A stretch of DNA of 64,000 bases from Microbacterium terrisoli (GTDB taxonomy: Bacteria > Actinomycetota > Actinomycetes > Actinomycetales > Microbacteriaceae): contig NZ_CP133019.1 of the NCBI RefSeq assembly GCF_030866805.1, positions 1,860,001 to 1,924,000 of the forward strand, given 5' to 3'. Each line of letters starts with the position of its first letter. The first letter of the stretch is position 1. The translations under genes were made by a program, and so were the position numbers. This document shows positions 1 to 8,797 of the stretch, in pieces. The notes beneath the pieces were generated by a model, which worked only from the letters and a program-made list of their open reading frames with translations, was not told where the DNA came from and searched no databases.

Positions 1-1173
1 CGGTACGCCGGCCTTGTCGAGAGACTGCACCGTGCGGTCGACCATGGTCTTGATGACGTCGGATGCCGTGGCCCCGGGCGCGAACGTGTACATCGCGGGG
101 AACAGCCAGCCTTCGAGCGTCTTCGCCTTCACACCGAACGCGGCGGGCTTCGCAGCCGCGGCCTTCAGGTCTTCCTGTGGCATCTTCAGGCTGTCGGAGA
201 CACGTTTGAGGATCTGGGTCTCGGTGAGGCCCTCAGGCAGCAGCACCGAGTTCTGCAGCTTCGAGGCCGGATCCTCCAGCGCCTTCAACGCGGCGGCCGC
301 GGTCATCTGCTTCTGCAGCTTGTACACACCGGGATAGAACGTCGGGTTCTCGCCGGCCGAGACGAGCATGTCGTAGAAGACCGATGAGGTCTTGGTCACT
401 CCCGCGGCATTGAGCGTCTTGGACACGCTGGCACCCGTGTCGCCGTCGACGATCGTCACGAGCGCTTCTCCATGCGCCAGGCCCGACTCGTAGTCCTGCG
501 GCTCCTGCCATCCCATGACGGCGCGGATCTGGTCTTCGTACGTCGACCACACATACAGCGCACCCGCGCCGATGCCGGCCAACACGACCACGACGATGCC
601 GAAGGCGATCCATCGTCCTCGGCGCTTCTGACGTTTCGTCTTCTTCGGCGGCACCGTGCCGATGCTATCGGTGCCGACCTCGCCGGTGAACAGCGCCTCG
701 AACGACCCGCGGTGAGACGGCTCCGCGTCACCGCGGTGCAGATCCCTCGCTTCGGGCACCAAAGGGGTCGCGGCGGGGTCGTGCGTGGGCTGCGGACCGG
801 TCAGCAGCGCCGTGAACGTGTCCGTGCGGTTCAGACGCGATGCGGAATCCCCGTCATCGGCCGGCGCTGACACGACAAGCGACTCCCGCGTCCATGCCGC
901 GTCACCGGCGAACAGCGGATTGTCGGGCACCTGGTGCGCCCGCGTCGCCATCTCGTGCTGCAGGGTCGCCTGCCGCACCGCTTCGCGTTCGGCTTCTTCA
1001 GGATCGGCGGCCGGTTGCGCGGCTGCCGCGCGTCGAGCAGCCTCCTGCTGTGCCGCCACACGGGCCGCCCGGCGCGAGCCGGGCGCGGGTGGGGTGACGG
1101 GTCCGGTGGCAGGCGGCTCCTCGGGGGCGGGACCACCCTGGCCGGGCCAGGGGTCGTGGGGGATGTCGGGCAT
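1..1173 (-). CDS. mltG: Endolytic transglycosylase MltG, C-terminus cut off by window edge
   Basis: Inner-membrane lytic transglycosylase that cleaves nascent peptidoglycan glycan strands. 391 codons are visible from an ATG at 1173. The N-terminus is a long Ala/Pro/Arg-rich cytoplasmic region, followed by a Lys/Arg cluster and one membrane segment at about residues 186-208, with IAFGIVVVVLAGIGAGALYV as its core. After that comes the LysM-like region typical of the YceG/MltG family (TIVDGDTGASVSKTLNAAGV and the following segment). The catalytic Glu region lies beyond the window, so activity cannot be judged. The start lies 1 nt after the ruvX stop (TGA-C-ATG), which suggests translational coupling in an alaS-ruvX-mltG operon. 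Family call is firm. Confidence 0.9.
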   Translation of the reverse strand, partial: MPDIPHDPWPGQGGPAPEEPPATGPVTPPAPGSRRAARVAAQQEAARRAAAAQPAADPEEAEREAVRQATLQHEMATRAHQVPDNPLFAGDAAWTRESLVVSAPADDGDSASRLNRTDTFTALLTGPQPTHDPAATPLVPEARDLHRGDAEPSHRGSFEALFTGEVGTDSIGTVPPKKTKRQKRRGRWIAFGIVVVVLAGIGAGALYVWSTYEDQIRAVMGWQEPQDYESGLAHGEALVTIVDGDTGASVSKTLNAAGVTKTSSVFYDMLVSAGENPTFYPGVYKLQKQMTAAAALKALEDPASKLQNSVLLPEGLTETQILKRVSDSLKMPQEDLKAAAAKPAAFGVKAKTLEGWLFPAMYTFAPGATASDVIKTMVDRTVQSLDKAGVP

Positions 1174-1174
1174 G

Positions 1175-1669
1175 TCAGGCGGGCTCCTGCGCTGGGGGAA
1201 TCAGATCGCCGGCCGGCTCTGCCGTCCGTTTCTCGATGTCGAGCGCGTGCTGGAGGAAGACCACCGCGGCGACCTGATCCACAATGCTACGAGATGAACG
1301 CTGAGATCGACCGGAAGCACGCAGTGCGTTGTGCGCAGAGACCGTGCTCAGGCGCTCATCGATCACGCGCACGGGGCGAGGGGATGCCGCCGCCAGCGCC
1401 GCTGCGAATTCTCTGGCATCCGTCGTCGACGGCGTGTCGTGCCCGCTGAGGTTCAGGGGCAGCCCGACGACGAACTCGAGCGCGTCGTACTCATCGGCGA
1501 TCGCCAGCAATCGGGCGATCGGCTCGCCGGCGCGCGGCACCGTCTCCACCGGCACCGCGAGCAGCCCGTCCGGGTCGCTGCGCGCGACCCCGACGCGCGC
1601 CTTTCCGACGTCGACCGCCAAGCGGATCCCGTGACGGAATCCGCTCGGCGAAACGCCGCCGTCGCTCAC
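1175..1669 (-). CDS. ruvX: RuvX/YqgF family putative pre-16S rRNA nuclease
   Basis: 164 aa, the usual size for the YqgF/RuvX family: an RNase H-fold enzyme involved in 16S rRNA 5' maturation and historically named a Holliday junction resolvase. The sequence shows the first acidic motif (LAVDVGKARVGVARSD), the VVGLPLNLSG loop, the Glu motif VIDERLST and a C-terminal Asp in IVDQVAAVVFLQHAL. Start is GTG and overlaps the alaS stop by 4 nt (GTGA), and mltG begins 1 nt after its stop, so the three genes look translationally coupled. The alaS-ruvX-mltG order is common in actinobacteria. Confidence 0.95.
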   Translation of the reverse strand: MSDGGVSPSGFRHGIRLAVDVGKARVGVARSDPDGLLAVPVETVPRAGEPIARLLAIADEYDALEFVVGLPLNLSGHDTPSTTDAREFAAALAAASPRPVRVIDERLSTVSAHNALRASGRSQRSSRSIVDQVAAVVFLQHALDIEKRTAEPAGDLIPPAQEPA

Positions 1670-4326
1670 TTGCGCTCCACCGACGCCCGTACGGCCTCCA
1701 GCGCGGCATCGATCGCGTCACCCCGAGTGCCGCCGCCCTGCGCGACGTCGTCGCGTCCGCCGCCGCCGCCGCCGAGCACTGCGGCGGCCGTCTTCGCCAG
1801 CACGCCGGCCTTCGTGCCGCGGGCACGTGCCGCCTCGTTCGTGGCCACGATGACGACCGGTCGCCCGGCCGCTGTGGCCGCCAGCGCCACCACTGCGGCC
1901 TCGGTTCCGAGGCGGTCACGCACCTGAAGCGCGAGCGTTCGCACATCATCGCCCGAGGGCACGGCGCCGATGGATGCCGCCACCAGTCGCTGCCCGCCGA
2001 CCGTGGCTGCGGTCTCGGCCAGCGCGGGCGCCCGATCGGCCAGCGCCTTCGCCTCGAACGCGGCGATCTTCTTCTCCGCCGTCTTCAGCTGAGCCGACAG
2101 GTCCGCGATACGCGCCGGCAGCTGGTCGCGCGGGGTCTTCAGAGCCGACGTCAGCTGCGACACGATCGCTCGTTCGGCCGCGAGCTCGTGGAATGCGTCC
2201 ACACCCACCAGCGCCTCGACGCGACGGTGGGATGCGCCCACCGACGACTCGCCGACCAGGCTGATCAGCCCGATCTCCGCACTGGTGGACACATGCGTGC
2301 CCGCGCACAGTTCACGCGACCAGGGACCGCCGATGTCGACCATGCGCACCGTGTCGCCGTACTTCTCGCTGAACAGCGCCATGGCCCCCAAGGATTTCGC
2401 CTCCGCCAGCGGCAGCACGCGGGTGGTCACCTGCAGGTTGTCGCGCACGGCGTTGTTGGCGATCTCTTCGATCTCGCTCTTGGTCGGAGTCGACAGGGCC
2501 TGCCCCCATGCGAAGTCGAAGCGCAGATATCCCGCGCGGTTCAGCGAACCGGCCTGGGTCGCCGTGCGGCCGAGGGTGTCGCGCAGGGCCGCGTGCACGA
2601 GGTGGGTCGCGGAGTGCGCCTGCGCCGCCTGACGCCGATTCGCGGCATCCACCACGCTCGTCGCCGCCTGCCCCACGCCGACCTCGCCGTGCGAGACCTC
2701 GACGGTGTGGCTGACCAGGCCCGGCACCGGACGCTGCACGTCCAGCACGTCCAGCTCGTATCCGGGTCCGACGATGGTGCCCTTGTCGGCCACCTGCCCG
2801 CCGCTCTCGGCGTACAGCGCCGTCTCGGCGAGGATGACCTCGGCGATCTGGCCCTGTGTGGCCTGCTGTGCAGGCTGTCCGTCCACGAGGATGCCCAGCA
2901 CCGTCGAGGCGGTTTCGAGGTCGGTGTATCCGGTGAAAACGGTCTCGCCGGATGCACGGAACTGCCGGTAGACGCTCTGGTCTGCCAATGCGCGCTTGCG
3001 GGACTTCGCGTCGGCCTTCGCGCGGGCCTTCTGCTCCTGCATGAGGGTGTCGAAGGACGCACGGTCCACGTCGAGTCCGGCCTCTTGCGCCACTTCGAGC
3101 GTGAGGTCGATCGGGAAGCCGTATGTGTCGTGCAGCAGGAAGGCCTCCGACCCGCTGATCGAGGTCTTCGACGCCTTCTTCGTCTCGTCGATCGCCAGGT
3201 CGAGGATCGTCGACCCGGACGCCAGCGTGCGCAGGAACGTCTCTTCTTCGGCCACTGCGTACTGCGAGATGCGGGTCCAGTCCTCCGCGACGACGGGGTA
3301 GGCCGACGCCATCGCGTCGCGTGAGGCGACGAACAGCTCGGGGAAGGTCGGGCGGTCCACGCCCAGCAGGCGCATCGCGCGCACCGTGCGGCGCATGAGC
3401 CGGCGCAGGATGTAGCCGCGGCCCTCGTTGGAGGGCGTGACGCCGTCCGAGAGCAGCATCAGCGAGGAGCGGACGTGGTCGGCGATCACACGGAATCGGA
3501 TGTCGTCCTCGTGGTCGGCTCCGTAGCGGCGGCCGGAGAGGTCCACCGCGAGATCGAGCACGGGGCGCACCTGGTCGATCTCGTACATGTTCTCGACGCC
3601 CTGCTTGATGAACGCGACGCGCTCGAGCCCCATGCCGGTGTCGATGTTCTTCTTCGGCAGCGGCCCGACGACCTCGAACTCGGTCTTGGAGCGCACGTCG
3701 CGGATCTGCTCCTGCATGAACACGAGGTTCCAGATCTCGGTGAACCGGTTGTCATCGACGGCCGGTCCCCCGTCACGCCCGTACGCGGGCCCGCGGTCGA
3801 AGTAGATCTCCGAACAGGGGCCTCCGGGCCCGGGCTGACCGGTGTGCCAGTAGTTGTCCTCTTTGCCCATCCGCTGGATGCGCTCCTCGGGCAGGCCCGC
3901 GATGCGCTTCCACAGCTCTGCCGCGTCGTCGTCGCCTTCATAGACGGTGACCCAGAGGTCCTTCTCGTCGAAGCCGAGGCCGCCCGCCGTCTCAGGGCTG
4001 GTCAGCAGCTCCCATGCGTAGGCGATGGCACCCTCTTTGAAGTAGTCGCCGAACGACCAGTTGCCCAGCATCTGGAAGAACGTGCCGTGGCGTGCGGTGT
4101 GCCCGACCTCTTCGATGTCGAGCGTGCGGATGCACTTCTGCACATCAGCAGCGCGCGGGTACGGCGCGGGAACGAGGCCGCTCAGGTACGGGATGAACGG
4201 CACCATGCCGGCGATCGTGAACAGGATCGACGGGTCGTCGCTGACCAGAGACGCCGACGGGACGATGACATGGTCGTTCTTCTCGAAAAAGTCGAGGTAG
4301 CGCTGGGCGATCTCAGCGGTCTTCAT
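1666..4326 (-). CDS. alaS: Alanyl-tRNA synthetase
   Basis: 886 aa, full length for bacterial AlaRS. The class II catalytic core is N-terminal (VIVPSASLVSDDPSILFTIA, then GHTARHGTFFQMLGNWSFGD). The editing domain carries the zinc ligands HSATH near residue 572 and CAGTH near residue 679. A C-terminal DHHA1-like domain ends in the glycine-rich motif GGGGGGRDDVAQGGG. Charges tRNA-Ala with alanine in the cytoplasm and clears misacylated Ser or Gly. First gene of a run with ruvX and mltG; preceded by a small membrane-protein gene and rpsD on the same strand. I see no T-box-like leader in the short upstream gap. Confidence 0.98.
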   Translation of the reverse strand: MKTAEIAQRYLDFFEKNDHVIVPSASLVSDDPSILFTIAGMVPFIPYLSGLVPAPYPRAADVQKCIRTLDIEEVGHTARHGTFFQMLGNWSFGDYFKEGAIAYAWELLTSPETAGGLGFDEKDLWVTVYEGDDDAAELWKRIAGLPEERIQRMGKEDNYWHTGQPGPGGPCSEIYFDRGPAYGRDGGPAVDDNRFTEIWNLVFMQEQIRDVRSKTEFEVVGPLPKKNIDTGMGLERVAFIKQGVENMYEIDQVRPVLDLAVDLSGRRYGADHEDDIRFRVIADHVRSSLMLLSDGVTPSNEGRGYILRRLMRRTVRAMRLLGVDRPTFPELFVASRDAMASAYPVVAEDWTRISQYAVAEEETFLRTLASGSTILDLAIDETKKASKTSISGSEAFLLHDTYGFPIDLTLEVAQEAGLDVDRASFDTLMQEQKARAKADAKSRKRALADQSVYRQFRASGETVFTGYTDLETASTVLGILVDGQPAQQATQGQIAEVILAETALYAESGGQVADKGTIVGPGYELDVLDVQRPVPGLVSHTVEVSHGEVGVGQAATSVVDAANRRQAAQAHSATHLVHAALRDTLGRTATQAGSLNRAGYLRFDFAWGQALSTPTKSEIEEIANNAVRDNLQVTTRVLPLAEAKSLGAMALFSEKYGDTVRMVDIGGPWSRELCAGTHVSTSAEIGLISLVGESSVGASHRRVEALVGVDAFHELAAERAIVSQLTSALKTPRDQLPARIADLSAQLKTAEKKIAAFEAKALADRAPALAETAATVGGQRLVAASIGAVPSGDDVRTLALQVRDRLGTEAAVVALAATAAGRPVVIVATNEAARARGTKAGVLAKTAAAVLGGGGGGRDDVAQGGGTRGDAIDAALEAVRASVERK

Positions 4327-4385
4327 GCGGGTCTTTCAGGGTCGAAGCCACCGCCGGCGCACAGCGCCGCACGGACGGGCGGGTG

Positions 4386-4607
4386 TCAGAGAGCGGGTGC
4401 CGGCGGGGATGGCGCGGTGGTGGCGTCCGACGCCCCGGCCAGCCGCGCGTCCTGTTCGCGATAGGCGTCGCTGATCCGGTCGGAGAACTGCGCGATACGT
4501 GCGTCGAGCTCGGCGAGCACCTCATGACCGCGGGGGTCGCGGTCCACGAAGTGGGCCAGGACGAACCCGCCGGCGATGCCGAACAGGAACCACAGGAGCT
4601 TCTTCAT
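4386..4607 (-). CDS. Small predicted membrane-anchored protein of unknown function
   Basis: 73 aa, not matched to a named family. One hydrophobic segment lies at the very N-terminus (MKKLLWFLFGIAGGFVLAHF), followed by a charged, probably helical stretch and an Ala/Pro-rich tail. The ATG at 4607 is chosen because GGAAGG lies about 8 nt upstream and because Met-Lys-Lys is a natural membrane-anchor start; a longer frame from 4652 would add 15 unconvincing residues. The gene sits between rpsD and alaS with short gaps on both sides and may be co-transcribed with alaS. Function not known. Confidence 0.75.
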   Translation of the reverse strand: MKKLLWFLFGIAGGFVLAHFVDRDPRGHEVLAELDARIAQFSDRISDAYREQDARLAGASDATTAPSPPAPAL

Positions 4608-4674
4608 GTCATCCCTTCCGCGCGCGCTCCACCGGGAGGGCGGGTGCGGCATCCCCCATCGTATGCGGTGATGC

Positions 4675-4707
4675 GAAGGGGCGCCGGGGTGTTCCCGGCG
4701 CCCCTTC
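4675..4707 (-). terminator. Strong hairpin after rpsD
   Basis: A perfect 14-bp inverted repeat (GAAGGGGCGCCGGG and its complement) with a 5-nt GTGTT loop lies 34 bp beyond the rpsD stop. There is no long T tract, as is common in high-GC actinobacteria, so intrinsic termination is likely but not proven. Confidence 0.75.
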
Positions 4708-4740
4708 GATCAGGTCGCCGTGCGACCGGATCTGTGTGCG

Positions 4741-5370
4741 TCAGCGCGCTGCGTAGTATTCGACGACGAGCTGAACTTCACACGTGACCGGCACCTCGGC
4801 GCGCTTCGGGCGACGCACCAGGCGTGCCTGCAGCTTGTCGAGGTCGACCTCGAGGTAGCCCGGAACGGGGGGAAGCACCTCGGCGTTGCCGCCCGCGGCT
4901 GCGACCTGGAAGGGCTCGGTGCCCTCGCTGCGCTGCTTGACGTGGATGAGCTGGCCCGGCTTCACCCGGAACGACGGGCGGTCGACGAGCTGGCCGTCGA
5001 CCATGATGTGACGGTGCACGACGAACTGGCGGGCCTGCGCGGTGGTGCGGGCGAAGCCGGCACGCAGCACGAGGGCGTCCAGACGCATCTCGAGCAGCTC
5101 GACGAGGTTCTCACCGGTCAGGCCGTCCTTGCGACGCGCTTCACTGAAGGCGATGCGCAGCTGCTTCTCGCGGATGCCGTACTGCTCACGCAGACGCTGC
5201 TTCTCGCGCAGACGGACGGCGTAGTCGCTGTCCTGCTTGCGCTTGGTGCGGCCGTGCTCGCCGGGGCCGTAGGGGCGCTTGTCGAGGTAGCGCGCGGCCT
5301 TGGGTGTCAGCGCCACGCCGAGGGCGCGGGACAGGCGGACCTTGCGGCGGTCCTGGGACTTCGATGCCAC
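4741..5370 (-). CDS. rpsD: 30S ribosomal protein S4
   Basis: 209 aa, standard length for S4, an assembly-initiating protein of the 30S subunit. N-terminus ASKSQDRRKVRLSRALGVAL follows the start. The S4 RNA-binding domain is clear (MRLDALVLRAGFARTTAQAR, then VVHRHIMVDGQLVDRPSFRV). Start is GTG at 5370, chosen because AAGGA lies about 9 nt upstream and family alignment begins there; an in-frame start at 5424 would add 18 unrelated residues. It stands apart from the main ribosomal protein operon. A strong hairpin follows at 4675-4707. Confidence 0.97.
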   Translation of the reverse strand: MASKSQDRRKVRLSRALGVALTPKAARYLDKRPYGPGEHGRTKRKQDSDYAVRLREKQRLREQYGIREKQLRIAFSEARRKDGLTGENLVELLEMRLDALVLRAGFARTTAQARQFVVHRHIMVDGQLVDRPSFRVKPGQLIHVKQRSEGTEPFQVAAAGGNAEVLPPVPGYLEVDLDKLQARLVRRPKRAEVPVTCEVQLVVEYYAAR

Positions 5371-5570
5371 GAAGTGTTCCTTCCATGACGCGGCCGTGAC
5401 GATCACGACTCGCGGACGTATCACCCGACTCCGCCCTTCGAAGCCGCACGCCGGGGCGCACCAGAAGGTTGTACAGGAGGAGGGGGATGCCCGAAAACCC
5501 GGTTTCGAGCCGATTCATGCTATCAGACCCGGCTGATCTCTCGCCCGGGACCAGGCGAGCGGGCTGCGTC

Positions 5571-6929
5571 TCACTCCCCCAGGATCCGGCGGATCTTCTC
5601 CAGTCGCGCCTGCACGTCGCGCTCGGCCCCGAGGGGCTTGGGCTCGTAGTACCGGGTGCCGCGCAGCTCGTCGGGAAGATACTGCTGCGCCGACACGCCG
5701 ATCGCGCTGTCGTGGGGATACACGTAACCCTTGCCGTGCCCGAGCCGCTTCGCTCCCGCATAGTGCGCGTCGCGCAGGTGCTTCGGCACCCGGCCGAATC
5801 CGCCGGCGCGCACATCGGCGATCGCCTTGTCGATGGCCAGGTACGCCGCGTTGGACTTCGCCGTCGTGGCGAGATAGGCGGTCGCCTCGGCGAGCGGAAT
5901 GCGCCCTTCCGGCATCCCGATGAAGGCGACCGCGTCGGCCGCGGCGACCGCGATCTGCAGTGCCTGCGGGTCGGCCAGGCCGATGTCTTCGGCCGCAGAG
6001 ATCACCAGCCGCCGCGCGATGAACCGCGGGTCCTCCCCCGCCTCGATCATCCGCGCCAGATAGTGCATCGACGCGTCGACGTCCGATCCCCGGATCGACT
6101 TGATGAATGCGCTGATGACGTCGTAGTGCTCGTCGCCCTGTTTGTCGTAGCGCAGCAGCGCCTTGTCGACGGCTTGTGCCACCGCCTCGGCGGTGATCGC
6201 AGGCTTCGCGTCGCCGTCGGTGTCGGCGATGGATGCCGCGGCCTCCAGCGACGTCAGCGCCCGGCGCGCGTCGCCCGACGCGAGACGCACGAGCGCCGAG
6301 CGGGCAGCGTCGTCGAGCCGGACGGCATCGGCGAGGCCGCGCGGATCGGTCACGGCCCGATCGATCAGCAGTCCGACGTCCTCGTCGGAGAGAGGCTGCA
6401 AGGTCAGCAGCAGCGATCGGGACAGCAGCGGAGAGATGACCGAGAACGACGGGTTCTCGGTGGTCGCGGCGATCAGGACCACCCAGCCGTTCTCCACGCC
6501 GGGCAGCAGGGCATCCTGCTGAGCCTTCGTGAATCGGTGGATCTCGTCGAGGAACAGGATCGTGGACTGCCCGTACAGGTCGCGCTGGTTCAAGGCATCC
6601 TGCATCACCTCGCGAACGTCGCGCACCCCTGCGGTCACCGCCGAAAGCTCGACGAACCGTCGTCCCGACGACCGCGCGATCGCCTGCGCCAGGGTCGTCT
6701 TGCCCGTACCGGGTGGGCCCCACAGGATCACCGAGACGGCCGAGGTCGACGCCGCACCGGGGTCGGCGAGCTTGACCAGCGGCGAGCCTGCGCGCAGCAG
6801 ATGCTGCTGACCGGCCACCTCGTCCAGCGACGTCGGGCGCATGCGCACCGCCAGCGGGGTCTGACCGCCGAACAGCGCGCTGGGCGGGGCGCTGTTCGAT
6901 GCGCTGGAGCGGGCACTGGACGATGTCAC
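5571..6929 (-). CDS. rarA: Replication-associated recombination protein A (RarA/MgsA AAA+ ATPase)
   Basis: 452 aa. AAA+ ATPase of the clamp-loader branch that acts at stalled replication forks. Walker A is GPPGTGKTT at residues 71-79 and Walker B is ILFLDEIHRF at 124-133. The N-terminal LRPTSLDEVAGQQHLL-like region and the C-terminal tetramerisation region (EAMHYLARMIEAGEDPRFIA-like) match the family. The GTG start lies 6 nt after a TAGCCT -10 box, so the mRNA is probably leaderless. Same strand as rpsD but with its own promoter. Confidence 0.96.
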   Translation of the reverse strand: MTSSSARSSASNSAPPSALFGGQTPLAVRMRPTSLDEVAGQQHLLRAGSPLVKLADPGAASTSAVSVILWGPPGTGKTTLAQAIARSSGRRFVELSAVTAGVRDVREVMQDALNQRDLYGQSTILFLDEIHRFTKAQQDALLPGVENGWVVLIAATTENPSFSVISPLLSRSLLLTLQPLSDEDVGLLIDRAVTDPRGLADAVRLDDAARSALVRLASGDARRALTSLEAAASIADTDGDAKPAITAEAVAQAVDKALLRYDKQGDEHYDVISAFIKSIRGSDVDASMHYLARMIEAGEDPRFIARRLVISAAEDIGLADPQALQIAVAAADAVAFIGMPEGRIPLAEATAYLATTAKSNAAYLAIDKAIADVRAGGFGRVPKHLRDAHYAGAKRLGHGKGYVYPHDSAIGVSAQQYLPDELRGTRYYEPKPLGAERDVQARLEKIRRILGE

Positions 6930-6935
6930 CGATCC

Positions 6936-6941
6936 AGGCTA
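6936..6941 (-). promoter_or_regulatory. -10 box of rarA, leaderless type
   Basis: TAGCCT on the minus strand is followed by 6 nt and then the rarA GTG, the spacing expected when transcription begins at the start codon. Confidence 0.55.
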
Positions 6942-7014
6942 TCCGCCGCCGGTGACATGGCCGCCTCCGACGCCTGCGCGCGCGCCTTCTTTGGCGCCGG
7001 CCTCACGCGTTGCA

Positions 7015-7020
7015 TAGGAT
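7015..7020 (+). promoter_or_regulatory. Candidate -10 box for the small membrane protein gene
   Basis: TAGGAT on the plus strand, about 70 nt upstream of the GTG at 7089. It is back to back with the rarA promoter at 6936-6941. The -35 is not clear. Confidence 0.4.
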
Positions 7021-7088
7021 CGTCGCGACCGGCGCTGGCCGGGATCGACACCCGAGAAGAGCCCGAGAAGCCCTAAGAAGGAGGCACT

Positions 7089-7376
7089 GTGGCCGCCGGT
7101 GGCAAGAGAAAGGACGGGCGCACGCAGCGAGAGCGTGCGCGCGTGTACGAGGCACGCAAGGAGTACAACGCGGGCCGCGTGCGCCGGCGCACCCGCGACA
7201 ACGTGATCGGTGGGATCGCCGGTGGTGTGCTGCTGCTGGTCATCGCAGGCGCGCAGGTCGCCTATTACACGGCGGGGCCGGGCAAGACCGCTCCCGAACC
7301 AACCCACAGCCCGACGCCGGCCGTGACCGCTCCAGCTCCTGTCGAGACCACCCCTGCCCCCACAACCACTCCGTGA
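7089..7376 (+). CDS. Small single-pass membrane protein, unknown function
   Basis: 95 aa. Highly basic N-terminus (KRKDGRTQRERARVYEARKE), one membrane segment at about residues 41-62 (GIAGGVLLLVIAGAQVAYYT) and a Pro/Thr-rich tail (TPAVTAPAPVETTPAPTTTP) that probably lies outside the membrane. The GTG start is supported by a strong AAGGAGG ribosome site 6 nt upstream. Followed by a DUF349 gene after 76 bp that contains its own -10 box. The basic front could contact nucleic acid or the ribosome, but that is speculation. No function assigned. Confidence 0.8.
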   Translation: MAAGGKRKDGRTQRERARVYEARKEYNAGRVRRRTRDNVIGGIAGGVLLLVIAGAQVAYYTAGPGKTAPEPTHSPTPAVTAPAPVETTPAPTTTP

Positions 7377-7394
7377 CCGGCGCGATTCCCGTAC

Positions 7395-7400
7395 TAGGCT
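7395..7400 (+). promoter_or_regulatory. -10 box upstream of the DUF349 gene
   Basis: TAGGCT. Transcription would begin near 7407, after an in-frame GTG at 7402, so the real start must be further downstream. This supports the GTG at 7453. Confidence 0.5.
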
Positions 7401-7452
7401 TGTGACCCGTCCATCCCCCGCAGACGGCGCAAGCCGTGATGAGGTGCAACAC

Positions 7453-8781
7453 GTGACTGCCGACGCAGACAACACTCCCGTTCCCACGCCGGTCCCCGGC
7501 CCGCCGTCCCCTGCCGCCAGAGCGCGGCTTGCGGCAGCAGCCGACGCGCCCGTCGACGTCGAGCCCTGGGGTCGTGTCGATGACAGCGGCGTCGTCTCCG
7601 TGCGCGAGGGCACGCAGTGGCGCGTCGTCGGAGAGTACCCGGACGGCACGCCAGCCGAGGCACTGGCCTATTTCGAGCGCAAATTCGTGGACCTGGCCGG
7701 CGAGGTGTCACTGCTGGAAGCGCGCCACCGCGGCGGCGGTGCGTCCGCGTCGGACCTGCGCAGCACGGCCACGACCGTGCGCGAGAAGACAGTGGATGCC
7801 GCGGCCGTCGGTGACCTGGCCTCGCTGCAGCGGCGCATCGATACGCTGCTGGCGGAGTTGGAAGAGGCCGCCGTCGTCGAGAGCGCGGCCGCCCGCGAGG
7901 CCGTCGACGCGGCCATCGCCGAACGGACCTCTCTGGTCGAGCACGTGGAAGCCCTCGCCGCTCGCGATCCGAAGTCTGTGCAGTGGAAGCAGACCACGGC
8001 CGAGCTGGCCGAGCTGTTCGCCCAGTGGCAGGCGCAGCAGCAGAGCAGCCCGCGACTGCCGAAGTCGGCAGCGCAGAAGCTCTGGAAGCGCTTCCGTGAC
8101 GCACGCGCCACGATCGACCGCCAGCGCCGCGAGTTCTACGCCGAACTGGACGAGACGCACAAGGCCGCACGTGCGCGCAAGACCGCGCTGGTCGAGCGCG
8201 CCGAAGCCCTCGCGCCGCGCGGCGAGGACGGCATTCCGGCCTATCGGGACCTGCTGGACTCGTGGAAGGCAGCCGGGCGTGCCGGCAAGAAGGCCGACGA
8301 CGCCCTCTGGGCGCGGTTCAAGGCAGCCGGCGACGCGCTGTACGGCGCGCGCGTAGAGCGCGAGACCGCCGAGGTCGAGGCATCCCGCGAGAAGATCGAG
8401 GCCAAGCGCGCGCTGCTCGAAGAGGCCGCTCCGATCCTCGACGAGTCCGACATTGCGAAGGCTCGCGCTGCGCTGACCGGCATCCAGCGTCGCTGGGACG
8501 AGATCGGTCGTGTGTTCCCCCGCGACAAGGAGCGTGCCCTCGACGAGGACCTGCGCAAGATCGAGGTCAACGTCCGCGGCCGTGAAGACGCCGACTGGAA
8601 GCGCAACAACCCCGAGACCAAGGCGCGCACGAACGACATGACCCGCCAGCTCACCGACGCGATCGCAAAGCTCGAGCAGGAGCTGCAGGATGCCGAAGCC
8701 GCCGGCGACGCGAAAGCCACCGCCGAAGCATCTGAGGCCCTCCAGGCCCGCAAGGCATGGCTGAAGGCCGTCGGCGGCTGA
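7453..8781 (+). CDS. DUF349 domain-containing protein
   Basis: 442 aa, start GTG 7453 with GAGG about 8 nt upstream. A short Pro/Ala-rich N-terminus is followed by a long, charged, helical region with several DUF349 repeats. Each repeat has a conserved Trp and a W-KRF/ARF-like core (QKLWKRFRDARATIDRQRRE near residues 200-220, ALWARFKAAGDALYGARVE near 290, then RRWDEIGRVFPRDKERALDE). Coiled coil is likely through most of the protein. The family is widespread in actinobacteria and no enzymatic role is known to me. The protein ends in an Ala/Lys-rich helix. Confidence 0.88.
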   Translation: MTADADNTPVPTPVPGPPSPAARARLAAAADAPVDVEPWGRVDDSGVVSVREGTQWRVVGEYPDGTPAEALAYFERKFVDLAGEVSLLEARHRGGGASASDLRSTATTVREKTVDAAAVGDLASLQRRIDTLLAELEEAAVVESAAAREAVDAAIAERTSLVEHVEALAARDPKSVQWKQTTAELAELFAQWQAQQQSSPRLPKSAAQKLWKRFRDARATIDRQRREFYAELDETHKAARARKTALVERAEALAPRGEDGIPAYRDLLDSWKAAGRAGKKADDALWARFKAAGDALYGARVERETAEVEASREKIEAKRALLEEAAPILDESDIAKARAALTGIQRRWDEIGRVFPRDKERALDEDLRKIEVNVRGREDADWKRNNPETKARTNDMTRQLTDAIAKLEQELQDAEAAGDAKATAEASEALQARKAWLKAVGG

Positions 8782-8797
8782 GGCGATGCGCCGGAGG

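Noticed and set aside
4327..4385. T-box or other synthetase riboswitch before alaS
   Set aside because: The gap is only 59 bp, follows another gene and shows no specifier or antiterminator-like structure.
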